A DNA stretch of 64,000 bases from Psychrosphaera sp. F3M07 (GTDB lineage: Bacteria > Pseudomonadota > Gammaproteobacteria > Enterobacterales > Alteromonadaceae): contig NZ_JAHKPJ010000002.1 in NCBI RefSeq assembly GCF_018860345.1, positions 1 through 64,000 of the forward strand, written 5' to 3'. The notes below the pieces were generated by a model. The model saw only the letters and a program-made list of their open reading frames with translations. It was not told the DNA's origin and ran no database searches. Both the position numbers and the translations under genes were made by a program. How positions within the stretch are numbered: position 1 is the stretch's first letter; each line of letters opens with the position of its first letter. Positions 1 through 7,659 of this stretch are shown here, piece by piece.

Positions 1-894
1 GTTGCTCAAATTGGTCAAGAGCCATTAAGGCTTCTTCTTCTGTGATGGATTGGTATATTCGCTTTAAATCAGCCGTGATGGCTTTGTAATCTTTCCACGG
101 TACGAACTTCAATGAATTACGCACCATATGGACAATACACAGCTGTATCTGGGTTTCAGGATAAACGGTATTAATTGCATCAGGGAAGCCTTTAAGGCCA
201 TCCACACAGGCAATTAAGATATCTTTAACACCTCTATTTTAAGCTCGGTCAGCACATTAAGCCAGAACTTAGCGCCTTCATTTTCTGATATCCACATACC
301 GAGTAATTCTTTATGGCCTTCGACATTCACCCCTAACGCAAGATACACAGCTTTGTTAATGACTTGTTTATCCTGTCGTATTTTAACAACCAAACAATCT
401 AAATAGACAATGGGGTAAACCGCATCAAGTGGCCGAGCTTGCCACTCAACGACTTGTTCAATGACGGCATTCGTGACACGAGAAATAAGAGTTGGTGATA
501 CGTCCGCATCGTACATTTCTTTAAACGTTGCAACGATATCCCGTGTTGTCATGCCTTTGGAGTACAGGTATAAAATCTTGTCATCCATTGATGTAAAGCG
601 GGTTTGATTCTTTTTTACAAGCTGAGGTTCAAAACTAGCGTCTCTATCTCGAGGGGTATCTAAGTCGACTTCACCATCTTCTGTTCTAATAGTCTTAGGT
701 GAATAACCGTTACGGTAATTGTCTTTAGTGGATTGCTCATGGCGAGAATAACCAAGATGCTCATCCAGTTCAGCATTCAACGCTGCTTCAACGGTTACCT
801 TGGTTAACATTTTACGAAAATCAGTTAGGTCTGCTTCCGTTTTTATTGATTTAGCGGCTTGCTTAGCAAACGCTTCAAGTTCTTTCTTATTCAT
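1..894 (-). pseudogene. IS256-family transposase, frameshifted and cut by the window edge
   Basis: Residues 1-220 or so, read from 894 downwards, match IS256-type DDE transposases: an N-terminal helical region, the segment NYRNGYSPKTIRTEDGEVDL, and a first catalytic Asp in the context YLDCLVVKIR. The reading frame then stops after LTELKIEVLKIS. Shifting by one base at the run of four T at 237-240 restores the family sequence (NRGVKDILIACVDGLKGFPD, with the second catalytic Asp in VDGLKGF, then CIVHMVRNSLK) down to position 1. The simplest reading is a single-base deletion in what should be a run of five A on the coding strand. It could be a true inactivating mutation or an assembly error. The catalytic Glu and C-terminus lie outside the window. 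Confidence 0.85.
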
Positions 895-930
895 AATTGC
901 CTATCCTAAACCCTTTATGGGGATTAATAA

Positions 931-962
931 TAGGCAATTACACAGATTTAGTTACAGGGTCC
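931..962. repeat. Probable IS256-type terminal inverted repeat
   Basis: The stretch from taggcaatta to acagggtcc lies just upstream of the transposase start and ends where the unrelated repeat DNA begins. On the transposase strand it would start GGACCCTGTAACTAAATC, the style of end seen in this family. The matching left end is outside the window, so the boundary is inferred. Confidence 0.55.
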
Positions 963-964
963 TT

Positions 965-1021
965 TAGTTTCGAGCTACTAGCCGTGAGTTAAACTCGAAA
1001 CTCGTCACTCGCAGACTCATC
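965..1021. repeat. Interspersed intergenic repeat, copy A
   Basis: This 57-bp segment between the IS end and the rfbB stop codon starts tagtttcgagc and ends with a 23-bp stretch (999-1021) that is identical to 3331-3353. TTTCGAG at 968-974 and CTCGAAA at 993-999 form an inverted pair, so it can fold. Copy B on the other side of rfbB-rfbA has the same orientation. Confidence 0.75.
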
Positions 1022-1025
1022 ACTA

Positions 1026-2081
1026 TTATACTATTTCCGTCCACCAATCAGGATTATTCAAATACCATGAAATAGTCTTGTCCAATCCATCTTCAAAATT
1101 AATACTTGGCTTAAAGTTAAGCGACTTTTCGATCTTCGAAGCATCTATAGCATACCTTTTGTCGTGACCCAGTCGGTCTTTAACATAAGTGATCAATTGC
1201 TCTGCTTGGTTGTTATGAACACTAATAGCATTGGGATATTTGTCGATTAAAGCTTGGTTCTTACTAAATTGGAAATTCATGTTTTTACAAATTAAGTTAA
1301 CGATATCAATATTGGTCCATTCATTATTTCCACCAATATTATAAACTTCTCCATATGTTCCTTTATTCAAAATGCTTTCAATGCCTCGGCAATGATCTTC
1401 CACCCATAACCAATCACGGATCTGTTTACCATCGCCATAAATGGGTATTGCTTTGTTGTTTAATATATTAGTAATTGTTAACGGGATTAATTTTTCAGGA
1501 TAATGAAACGCACCATAGTTATTAGAGCAATTGGATATTGTTGAGTTTAAGCCATAAGTTTCAAAATATGAACGAACTAAATGATCAGATGATGCTTTAC
1601 TTGCCGCATATGGAGAATTGGGTTGGTACTGATTTGTTTCCTTAAATGGTAGTTCTGACGAGGTTAGTGACCCATACACCTCATCGGTTGATATATGATG
1701 AAAATGATGTTTCTTTACATTATTATCAAACCAATATTGCTTTGAAGTCATAAGTAAATTATGTGTACCAATAATATTTGTTTTAATAAAAGCATCAGGT
1801 TCTGTTATTGAACGATCAACATGAGACTCGGCAGCAAAATGGACTACCGTATCAATGTTGAACTTTGGGAAAATGTCATTCAACAAGCTTGAATCACAAA
1901 TATTTCCGTGAATAAATTCAACATTCTTTTGTGTTAATACTGTGGCAATGTTTGCTTTATTACCAGCATAAGTTAGCGCATCAAGAATGACTATTTTATC
2001 AGTGGGGTATCGGGCGGCCCAGTAGTTAACAAAGTTTGAACCAATAAAACCACAACCTCCTGTTATTAATAAATTTCTCAT
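1026..2081 (-). CDS. rfbB: dTDP-glucose 4,6-dehydratase
   Basis: This NAD-dependent extended SDR enzyme converts dTDP-glucose to dTDP-4-keto-6-deoxyglucose, the second step of dTDP-rhamnose and related sugar synthesis. The 351-residue protein has the N-terminal nucleotide-binding motif GGCGFIGSNF, the segment HFAAESHVDRSI, the catalytic STDEVYG segment and the YAASKASSD active-site Tyr/Lys. The length is normal for RmlB. Its start codon overlaps the stop of rfbA by one base, so the two are translationally coupled. The rmlC and rmlD partners are not in the window and may lie beyond the IS element on the left or elsewhere. The product probably feeds an O-antigen or capsule. Confidence 0.96.
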   Translation of the reverse strand: MRNLLITGGCGFIGSNFVNYWAARYPTDKIVILDALTYAGNKANIATVLTQKNVEFIHGNICDSSLLNDIFPKFNIDTVVHFAAESHVDRSITEPDAFIKTNIIGTHNLLMTSKQYWFDNNVKKHHFHHISTDEVYGSLTSSELPFKETNQYQPNSPYAASKASSDHLVRSYFETYGLNSTISNCSNNYGAFHYPEKLIPLTITNILNNKAIPIYGDGKQIRDWLWVEDHCRGIESILNKGTYGEVYNIGGNNEWTNIDIVNLICKNMNFQFSKNQALIDKYPNAISVHNNQAEQLITYVKDRLGHDKRYAIDASKIEKSLNFKPSINFEDGLDKTISWYLNNPDWWTEIV

Positions 2082-2956
2082 TAGAAGTTTTGTTCACTAA
2101 TTAATTTTAATAAATATTCACCATAACCGCTTTTTTGTAATGGTTTAGCAATTTCTGTTAGTTCTTTGGTTGATATCCATTTATTACGCCAAGCTATTTC
2201 TTCCGGACAATTAATTTTTAGTCCTTGTCTTTTATCAATAGTTGCTATGAATTGGGCGGCGGCTAATAGATCGTCATGGGTTCCAGTATCGAGCCAAGCA
2301 ACACCTCGGCCAAGGTTAATTACATTCAACTGTTCTATTTTTAAATATTGATTGATCACATCAGTGATCTCTAATTCACCTCTTGCGCTTGGCGTTACGT
2401 TTTCGGCTATACCTACTGCATTTTCATCGAAAAAGTATATGCCAGGAATAGCAAAATTTGACTTTGGTTTTTGTGGTTTTTCTTCAATGGAAATGGCTCT
2501 ACCAGCATTATCAAATTCAATAACGCCATAACGTTGAGGGTTTGAAACATGATAACCAAATACGGTACAACCTGAACTTTGGTTTTTAGCTTGTCTTAGC
2601 AATTGCGGCAGTGTTTGCCCATAAAAAACGTTATCACCAAGGATTAAAGTTACAGGTGAGCCAGACAAGAAAGATTTGGCGATAATTAATGCTTGTGCAA
2701 GTCCATCAGGTGTTGCTTGTACTTCATATGCAAAGCTCAACCCCCATTGATTACCGTTACCTAATAAAGCTTGAAAACGAGGAAGATCTGCAGGGGTCGA
2801 AATAATTAGAATCTCTCTTATACCAGCTTGCATTAGCGTTGCTATCGGGTAATAGATCATTGGCTTATCATAGATAGGCATTAGCTGTTTGCTAACCACT
2901 TGAGTGAGCGGATATAGACGCATCCCTGACCCACCTGCTAAGACAATACCTTTCAA
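2081..2956 (-). CDS. rfbA: Glucose-1-phosphate thymidylyltransferase
   Basis: The enzyme joins dTTP and glucose 1-phosphate to make dTDP-glucose, the first step of the dTDP-sugar pathway. The 291-residue protein opens with the nucleotidyltransferase signature LAGGSGMRLYPLT and carries SKQLMPIYDKPMIYYPI, the LGDNVFYG metal-site region and EEKPQKPKSNFAIPGIYFFD, all typical of RmlA. The start codon is TTG (2954-2956), preceded by a GAGGT ribosome-binding site about six bases upstream. It is the first gene of the rfbA-rfbB pair. The DNA upstream (2957-3367) is repeat-rich with no other gene. Confidence 0.96.
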   Translation of the reverse strand: MKGIVLAGGSGMRLYPLTQVVSKQLMPIYDKPMIYYPIATLMQAGIREILIISTPADLPRFQALLGNGNQWGLSFAYEVQATPDGLAQALIIAKSFLSGSPVTLILGDNVFYGQTLPQLLRQAKNQSSGCTVFGYHVSNPQRYGVIEFDNAGRAISIEEKPQKPKSNFAIPGIYFFDENAVGIAENVTPSARGELEITDVINQYLKIEQLNVINLGRGVAWLDTGTHDDLLAAAQFIATIDKRQGLKINCPEEIAWRNKWISTKELTEIAKPLQKSGYGEYLLKLISEQNF

Positions 2957-3052
2957 ATCAACCTCGGCTTTAAACTTTTTTGAAATTATAGTTATACAAT
3001 ATCACGGCCAACTTTTAAGATCTCTTTTGAAATTAAAAACGAGAATACTTCA

Positions 3053-3290
3053 GTGACGAGTGACGAGTGACGAGTGAATAGTGACGAGTGAATAGTGACG
3101 AGTGAATAGTGAATAGTGAATAGTGAATAGTGAATAGTGAATAGTGAATAGTGAATAGTGAATAGTGAATAGTGAATAGTGAATAGTGAATAGTGAATAG
3201 TGAATAGTGAATAGTGAATAGTGAATAGTGAATAGTGAATAGTGAATAGTGAATAGTGAATAGTGAAGAGTGAATAGTGAATAGTGAAGA
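3053..3290. repeat. Heptanucleotide tandem array, 34 copies
   Basis: The 7-bp unit gtgaata is repeated without interruption for 238 bp. Variant units gtgacga are found only at the left end, alternating with gtgaata, and gtgaaga units only at the right end; the middle is uniform. This edge-variant, uniform-centre pattern is what repeated slippage or unequal exchange produces. The unit length is not a multiple of three. Heptanucleotide intergenic repeats (STRR) are described in filamentous cyanobacteria; whether these are related in origin is unknown. Confidence 0.95.
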
Positions 3291-3303
3291 GTTTGAGCCC
3301 CTC

Positions 3304-3353
3304 TAGTTTCGAGCAGCGAGTTTAACTCGCAACTCGTCACTCGCAGACTCATC
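3304..3353. repeat. Interspersed intergenic repeat, copy B
   Basis: This copy shares tagtttcgagc and a 23-bp exact stretch (3331-3353) with copy A at 965-1021, in the same orientation. It includes a short palindrome, GCGAGTT-T-AACTCGC. It lies between the heptad array and the end of the YhhN-family gene, and related sequence (ctcgc/ctcgt-rich) continues into the 3' end of that gene. Confidence 0.75.
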
Positions 3354-3367
3354 GCCTTGCCGCCCTT

Positions 3368-4054
3368 TTATTCGTAGCTCGCCTCTCGTGTGCTCGCTGC
3401 CGTCATGCCATTGACTAAACAAAATTGGGCAAAGTAGTAAGTGATCATTATCCATATATGTGAGTAGGGGATCTCCATATAAAACTTATTAAGGCCAATT
3501 AAGGAGTCGGAGATCACAAAGCTTATGCCGCCGATAACAAGCCACTTATTAATTTTAGCACTTAACACTGTGGCAATTGCCATGCTCAAAAGCACTAACA
3601 TATAGACTAAAACTGGAATAAATAACTCGTTTAAATTACCGTCCATTAAGCTAAATAGGGCTAATCCAGGGATTAAATAGAGCGGGATAATTAACCAGTT
3701 TTGTTTTACCAAAGGCTTGAAGCTAAAGATAAAAAACAAGTGGCCAATCAAAAATGCGCCTAAACCAAAGATAAAGAAATGTTCATGGCCTAATGCCAGT
3801 AATATGTCACCACAGGTTGAGAACAAGAGCGCAATCAATAAATAGATAAAGCTTTTTCCGCTGTTATCTGCTGTTTGATTATTGGCGACAAATGGAATTG
3901 ACGATTTTACGATGACTTGCAGTGACACGATAAATATCAAGACCAACATAGGTAAAATTTTAATTAGCCATGCAAAAGGGTAAGGTTCTACAAAAGTGGT
4001 TAAGCAAAATATACTTGCCAGAATAATAAATAAAGCAGTTGTTTTATTAGACAT
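3368..4054 (-). CDS. YhhN/TMEM86-family membrane protein (lysoplasmalogenase-like)
   Basis: This is a 228-residue, highly hydrophobic protein with about seven to eight predicted membrane segments. The order KILPMLVLI near the N-terminus, ALLFSTCGDILLALGHEHFFIFGLGAFLIGHLFFIFSF in several pieces in the middle, and a late GGISFVISDSLIGLNKF segment match the YhhN family. Animal members (TMEM86) hydrolyse lysoplasmalogen vinyl ether bonds; the bacterial role is less clear. The last dozen codons (ending ASTREASYE) are written in the same ctcg-rich repeat DNA that fills the neighbouring gap, so the C-terminus seems to have been extended or replaced by repeat sequence. Inner membrane location is inferred. 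Confidence 0.85.
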   Translation of the reverse strand: MSNKTTALFIILASIFCLTTFVEPYPFAWLIKILPMLVLIFIVSLQVIVKSSIPFVANNQTADNSGKSFIYLLIALLFSTCGDILLALGHEHFFIFGLGAFLIGHLFFIFSFKPLVKQNWLIIPLYLIPGLALFSLMDGNLNELFIPVLVYMLVLLSMAIATVLSAKINKWLVIGGISFVISDSLIGLNKFYMEIPYSHIWIMITYYFAQFCLVNGMTAASTREASYE

Positions 4055-4088
4055 TAATTAATCCTAGAAAGCTTTAAATCTTTAGTAT

Positions 4089-4145
4089 CGAGCTACGAGC
4101 TACGAGCTACGAGCTACGAGTTTAATCTCGAAAACTCGTAGCTCG
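4089..4145. repeat. Heptad repeat (cgagcta x4) with a 14-bp inverted repeat
   Basis: The unit cgagcta is repeated four times from 4089, followed by cgag. The last part, 4110-4123 (CGAGCTACGAGTTT), is the exact reverse complement of 4132-4145, giving a 14-bp stem with an 8-base loop. It sits in the gap between the lipoprotein gene and the YhhN-family gene. No T-run follows the stem in either direction, so it is not a standard terminator. Confidence 0.85.
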
Positions 4146-4158
4146 AAACTTAAAACCT

Positions 4159-7100
4159 TCAATCAATTACTTCAAAGTAAATTTGTTTAGCTGTACTTTC
4201 ATAACCATCACTTACAACGACCGTTATAAAGGTAGGTTCTCCATCTGTGGTGGCAATACCATTAACAACAACTTTATTTAAAGTGTTGATACTATCTAAA
4301 TCATTGACGATTTCAATATTGGCACTGGTATTTACCACACTTAATATCTCAACCGTTTCGCCATCTGGATCGGATAAGCTCAAAGATACGCTTGTTTGGA
4401 TAGGACGTGTGCCTTTCATTACTATCTTATCATCTGAATCTATTACCGGTTTTTCGTTTTCAAAACGGAATTTAGTTGGAATCGTCACGTAGGATGCCGC
4501 TGGAAAATCAGCATCATCTTCTATTCTAATTTCCATATCAAACTCCGCACTTTCTGTTCCTGAAGAAACGGACTCATTGATGCCTCTCACATAGTCAAAC
4601 ACAGCGCGTTTGCTCAATCCGAACAATTGCAATTTTTGGTCTACGTAGTTAACGGAAAAGTCATACACATCTTCTCTAAAGTCTTGAATTCTTACTTCAA
4701 TTTCGTGGGTGCTGCTGTCTGCATCTTCAATAATATAATTAAGCTCACTCTCAAAATCATTGGTGATAACAAGTACAAATTCATCCTCTTCTGTATCCTC
4801 TAATTGCTCAATGATAGTTAGAACTGGCGGGTTATTAACTGGAACCACAGTAAACGAAATCTCTCCAGGTGAAGGTAAATCAGCATCATCGCGAGCAACC
4901 ACATTAAATGTGTAGGCTTGTTCCGTATTTACATTTTCAGGTGTAGTAACGGTAATAGTACCTTCATAAATAAATACATCCGCTGTCTCATTGGTATCTT
5001 CAAGTAATACCGGCGTGCTGATCTCAACGATTATATCTGGCGATACATTAGACATGGACATCACCATATCGCCACCATTTAAATCTGAAATTCGGTAATT
5101 GATGGTTAAAATTTCATTTTCATCCACTTCATCACTGTAAGGCAATATTTCTAAAATAGGGGCTTCAGGTGAACGTGGAACCACTAAAGTCACATTTTTT
5201 TCAGTTAAATTAATGCCATCAAAAGCGGTTAAGGTAATGGCATACTCTTGTTCAAAATCAGAGCTTATATCAACACAAAAACTAATGATCCCAGTATCCT
5301 GATCCCAATCGTAAGTCACTAAAGCATTGCTTGATGCAGAATTTAATACCAGTGGGTCGTTATCGTCATCGGTAATGGTGACAAGTGTGCTGTTACATTC
5401 CCCCGGTAATATAGAGAAGGACTCTTGTTCTAGTAAAATAACAGGTGGCGCATTATCTGGGCTGATATAACGTATATATACTGAAATTATATCACTGTCG
5501 GTTTCACCAAATTCATCTTGAACATATACTTGGATTTCACCTGCGTAATCTTCTTCTAAATCCACTGAAGAAACGGTAAGGATGCCATCCACATAATCTA
5601 GAATTAGCTTAGTTTCATCAAAGCTAAATGTTGGTTGCAATTCAGGTTGGTCAATATCATCAACCCCGACAGATAACGAAATATTTTGTTGTTCTATAAA
5701 TTGAATATCATTAGTTTCTACAATTAATGATGGGGCTGTATTTTTATAAATATTAACGTCAATAACATGTTCACGTCGGCTTTCGAATACATCTTCTAAC
5801 CAAACAGTAACCTGCGTTGTAAAAGAGGCTTCAGGGCTTGATGCTGTGATAGTTAATATTGTGTCCGTGATTGACGCAACACTTTCACCATCAATATAGG
5901 TCACTCCTATTTCAAATGGATGCCTTTCAAAGTCTTCGGTATTAAAAAACTGTTCAATGGTTTTTGTTTCTAACAAGTTGATGGTTGTCGGCAAATCAAT
6001 AAATGGCGCAATATTAGGATTACCACCTAAAAAATCTAAATAGTTATCTGGAATGTATAAATGATAAGTCAGTTTGGATTCAAACTGTCCGTCACTGGCG
6101 GTTATGGTGATCTGGTCGTGTTCCAATTCTGACATATCAGTGGCCATAACATACACATAAGGCTCTTCAATACGGAAAGTATAATTATCTCTTGATGAGG
6201 ATACCGATATCTCTATGTCGTCGTTATCATCGTCAGAATAAGCAAAGGCAAGCTCTGCCACAATGCCAGTTTCAGTACCGTCCATTTTTTTTATCAAACT
6301 TACCGCAACGTTTTCTTCGATATATATTTGTGGACGTGTATTTGGAGATTGTTTTACTTGTTGTGTCACTTTATGCGCGGCAGACGTTTGTGCTTGCACT
6401 AAGTTAAAAGTGTAAACATCTTTATTATGTGCATCACTAACTTCTAATACTAATTCATTGTCAGACGCGTCAATCTCGTCGATAGTGTAAATAGTTAAAT
6501 CAAACCCTGATTCCACTTTGTTAATATGTGTTGCCACATAACTAGGCGCTGACAGAATACGATAAGAAATACGGTCACTATCTCGGTCATAAACACCAAA
6601 TGCTTTGTGTATAGTTGAATATGGCGTTATGGTTATTTCTGTGTCCAAAAGTGCGATTACAGGCACTTCTTCAGTGGTTAAGTCTCTATTTTTATTAAAA
6701 TAGATAACGTACATTTTTGACTCATGGATCACACCATCCACATTGGTCACTGCAATGATTTCACCATAGGTATCTTCATTACCTTCTCCAGCCGTTAGTG
6801 TAATTTGGGTTTTGTCTTTAGAGATTTTGCCCTTTACGTTATGGGTATTAAAATGGAAGGTTTCTACAATATGGTCTGCTTGTTCGTAGTTACGTTTTAT
6901 ATCAAACGTTATGCTTTCATGCTCAAAAATAGTTTGGTAATCAGAAGGAAAACGAATGTCATATTCCTCTGTATTTTCTGTGGGTGTGGTTGGTGTATCT
7001 GGAGTAGGATCTGGGTCGGTATTTTTATCGGTACTCTCAATCACCGTATATTTAATTTCATGGGTGACAAACATGGTGTCACTTTCAAAACGTAAATAAA

Positions 7101-7401
7101 ACGTACCTTCACCTAATGTATCTGCAGCAGTGTATGTAGCTAGGGTTAACTCGTCAGTGACGGAGACCGCTCCGCTTTCTGGTTCTTTACTGAGTTCAAA
7201 ATTAACGTCAAATTCACCGGTTTTTGAAATTTGTAATGCGATATCAAAGGATTTGCCAGCTTCAACTTCAAAAGCTTCAGTACTGAAATCAACAGAAAAT
7301 GTGTGGTCAACGTTTGTTTCTTTGTCACTTGAACAAGAAGACAACAGGAGCAAACTGACGAGTAAACATAATTTGGCAGTATATAAATCAAATTTAAACA
7401 T
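4159..7401 (-). CDS. Large surface lipoprotein with repeated Ig/cadherin-like domains
   Basis: The 1080-residue protein begins with a short charged segment and a hydrophobic stretch ending LLLLSSCSSDKET, a good lipoprotein signal with the acylated Cys near residue 23. After it come a Thr/Pro-rich linker (DPDPTPDTPTTPTEN) and a long series of beta-rich segments of about 90-110 residues with recurring motifs such as DDDND, ITASDGQFES, NTAPSLIVE, NNPPVLTI and DPDGETVEI. These resemble cadherin-like or bacterial Ig-like modules, which often bind calcium. It is very acidic overall. No catalytic domain is visible. The likely location is the outer membrane; an adhesin, matrix or scaffold role is plausible but not shown. 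It stands alone, with gaps on both sides. Confidence 0.8.
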   Translation of the reverse strand: MFKFDLYTAKLCLLVSLLLLSSCSSDKETNVDHTFSVDFSTEAFEVEAGKSFDIALQISKTGEFDVNFELSKEPESGAVSVTDELTLATYTAADTLGEGTFYLRFESDTMFVTHEIKYTVIESTDKNTDPDPTPDTPTTPTENTEEYDIRFPSDYQTIFEHESITFDIKRNYEQADHIVETFHFNTHNVKGKISKDKTQITLTAGEGNEDTYGEIIAVTNVDGVIHESKMYVIYFNKNRDLTTEEVPVIALLDTEITITPYSTIHKAFGVYDRDSDRISYRILSAPSYVATHINKVESGFDLTIYTIDEIDASDNELVLEVSDAHNKDVYTFNLVQAQTSAAHKVTQQVKQSPNTRPQIYIEENVAVSLIKKMDGTETGIVAELAFAYSDDDNDDIEISVSSSRDNYTFRIEEPYVYVMATDMSELEHDQITITASDGQFESKLTYHLYIPDNYLDFLGGNPNIAPFIDLPTTINLLETKTIEQFFNTEDFERHPFEIGVTYIDGESVASITDTILTITASSPEASFTTQVTVWLEDVFESRREHVIDVNIYKNTAPSLIVETNDIQFIEQQNISLSVGVDDIDQPELQPTFSFDETKLILDYVDGILTVSSVDLEEDYAGEIQVYVQDEFGETDSDIISVYIRYISPDNAPPVILLEQESFSILPGECNSTLVTITDDDNDPLVLNSASSNALVTYDWDQDTGIISFCVDISSDFEQEYAITLTAFDGINLTEKNVTLVVPRSPEAPILEILPYSDEVDENEILTINYRISDLNGGDMVMSMSNVSPDIIVEISTPVLLEDTNETADVFIYEGTITVTTPENVNTEQAYTFNVVARDDADLPSPGEISFTVVPVNNPPVLTIIEQLEDTEEDEFVLVITNDFESELNYIIEDADSSTHEIEVRIQDFREDVYDFSVNYVDQKLQLFGLSKRAVFDYVRGINESVSSGTESAEFDMEIRIEDDADFPAASYVTIPTKFRFENEKPVIDSDDKIVMKGTRPIQTSVSLSLSDPDGETVEILSVVNTSANIEIVNDLDSINTLNKVVVNGIATTDGEPTFITVVVSDGYESTAKQIYFEVID

Positions 7402-7608
7402 ATGATAACAACAACTGTTTTTTGAGTTTTTGGGGTCTAATTACTGTTAAACGCTTCAACCATAAAGGAAAATTTATAAAAACTAGTTTGGTAACTATGT
7501 TACTCAAGGACTATTTATAAATTATAGAGCAATAATAAGACTTGGATAAAAGGTTATCGGCAAAAAGCCTATTTGCTTTAAGGATGTGACGACAAAATTT
7601 ACGGTGAG

Positions 7609-7643
7609 TCGCCTTGTAATTTTTGAGGATTATTACAAGGCGA
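7609..7643. repeat. 12-bp perfect inverted repeat downstream of the CPA2 antiporter gene
   Basis: TCGCCTTGTAAT at 7609-7620 is the reverse complement of 7632-7643, with an 11-base loop. It lies 17 bases beyond the stop of the minus-strand antiporter gene and could end its transcript, but no T-run follows on that strand. The rest of the 7402-7659 gap shows nothing else clear. Confidence 0.5.
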
Positions 7644-7659
7644 ATCTGATAATGAGAAG

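Larger units (their letters stand above)
1..962 (-). mobile_element. IS256-family insertion sequence, one end
   Basis: The window opens inside an IS256-family element read on the minus strand. It contains most of a transposase reading frame (with one frame break) and, past its start, an AT-rich end that stops near position 962 in the sequence acagggtcc, which looks like the terminal inverted repeat. The other end lies left of the window, so the target duplication cannot be checked. The element lies directly beside repeats and rfbB-rfbA, a common place for IS insertion at the edge of a polysaccharide locus. Family assignment rests on the transposase protein; the exact IS name is not known. Confidence 0.85.
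2957..3367. other. Gene-free stretch upstream of rfbA, mostly repeats
   Basis: This 411-bp gap holds the rfbA ribosome-binding site and presumably its promoter in the first 90 bases, then the heptanucleotide array (3053-3290), then repeat copy B (3304-3353). The open frame that crosses the array encodes only a seven-residue periodic sequence (TIHYSLF) and has no support as a gene. Confidence 0.7.

Noticed and set aside
1-964. Composite transposon or genomic island start
   Set aside because: Only one IS end is visible, and neighbouring core genes show no boundary tRNA or integrase.
3053-3290. CRISPR array
   Set aside because: The repeats are contiguous 7-mers with no unique spacers and no cas genes are present.
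3050-3352. 100-residue open frame across the heptad array (TIHYSLF repeats)
   Set aside because: It exists only because a 7-bp repeat lacking stops reads as a seven-residue cycle; it has no domain or ribosome-binding site and is repeat DNA.
7146-7391. 81-residue minus-strand frame inside the large lipoprotein gene
   Set aside because: Out-of-frame shadow of the signal peptide region of a much longer supported gene.
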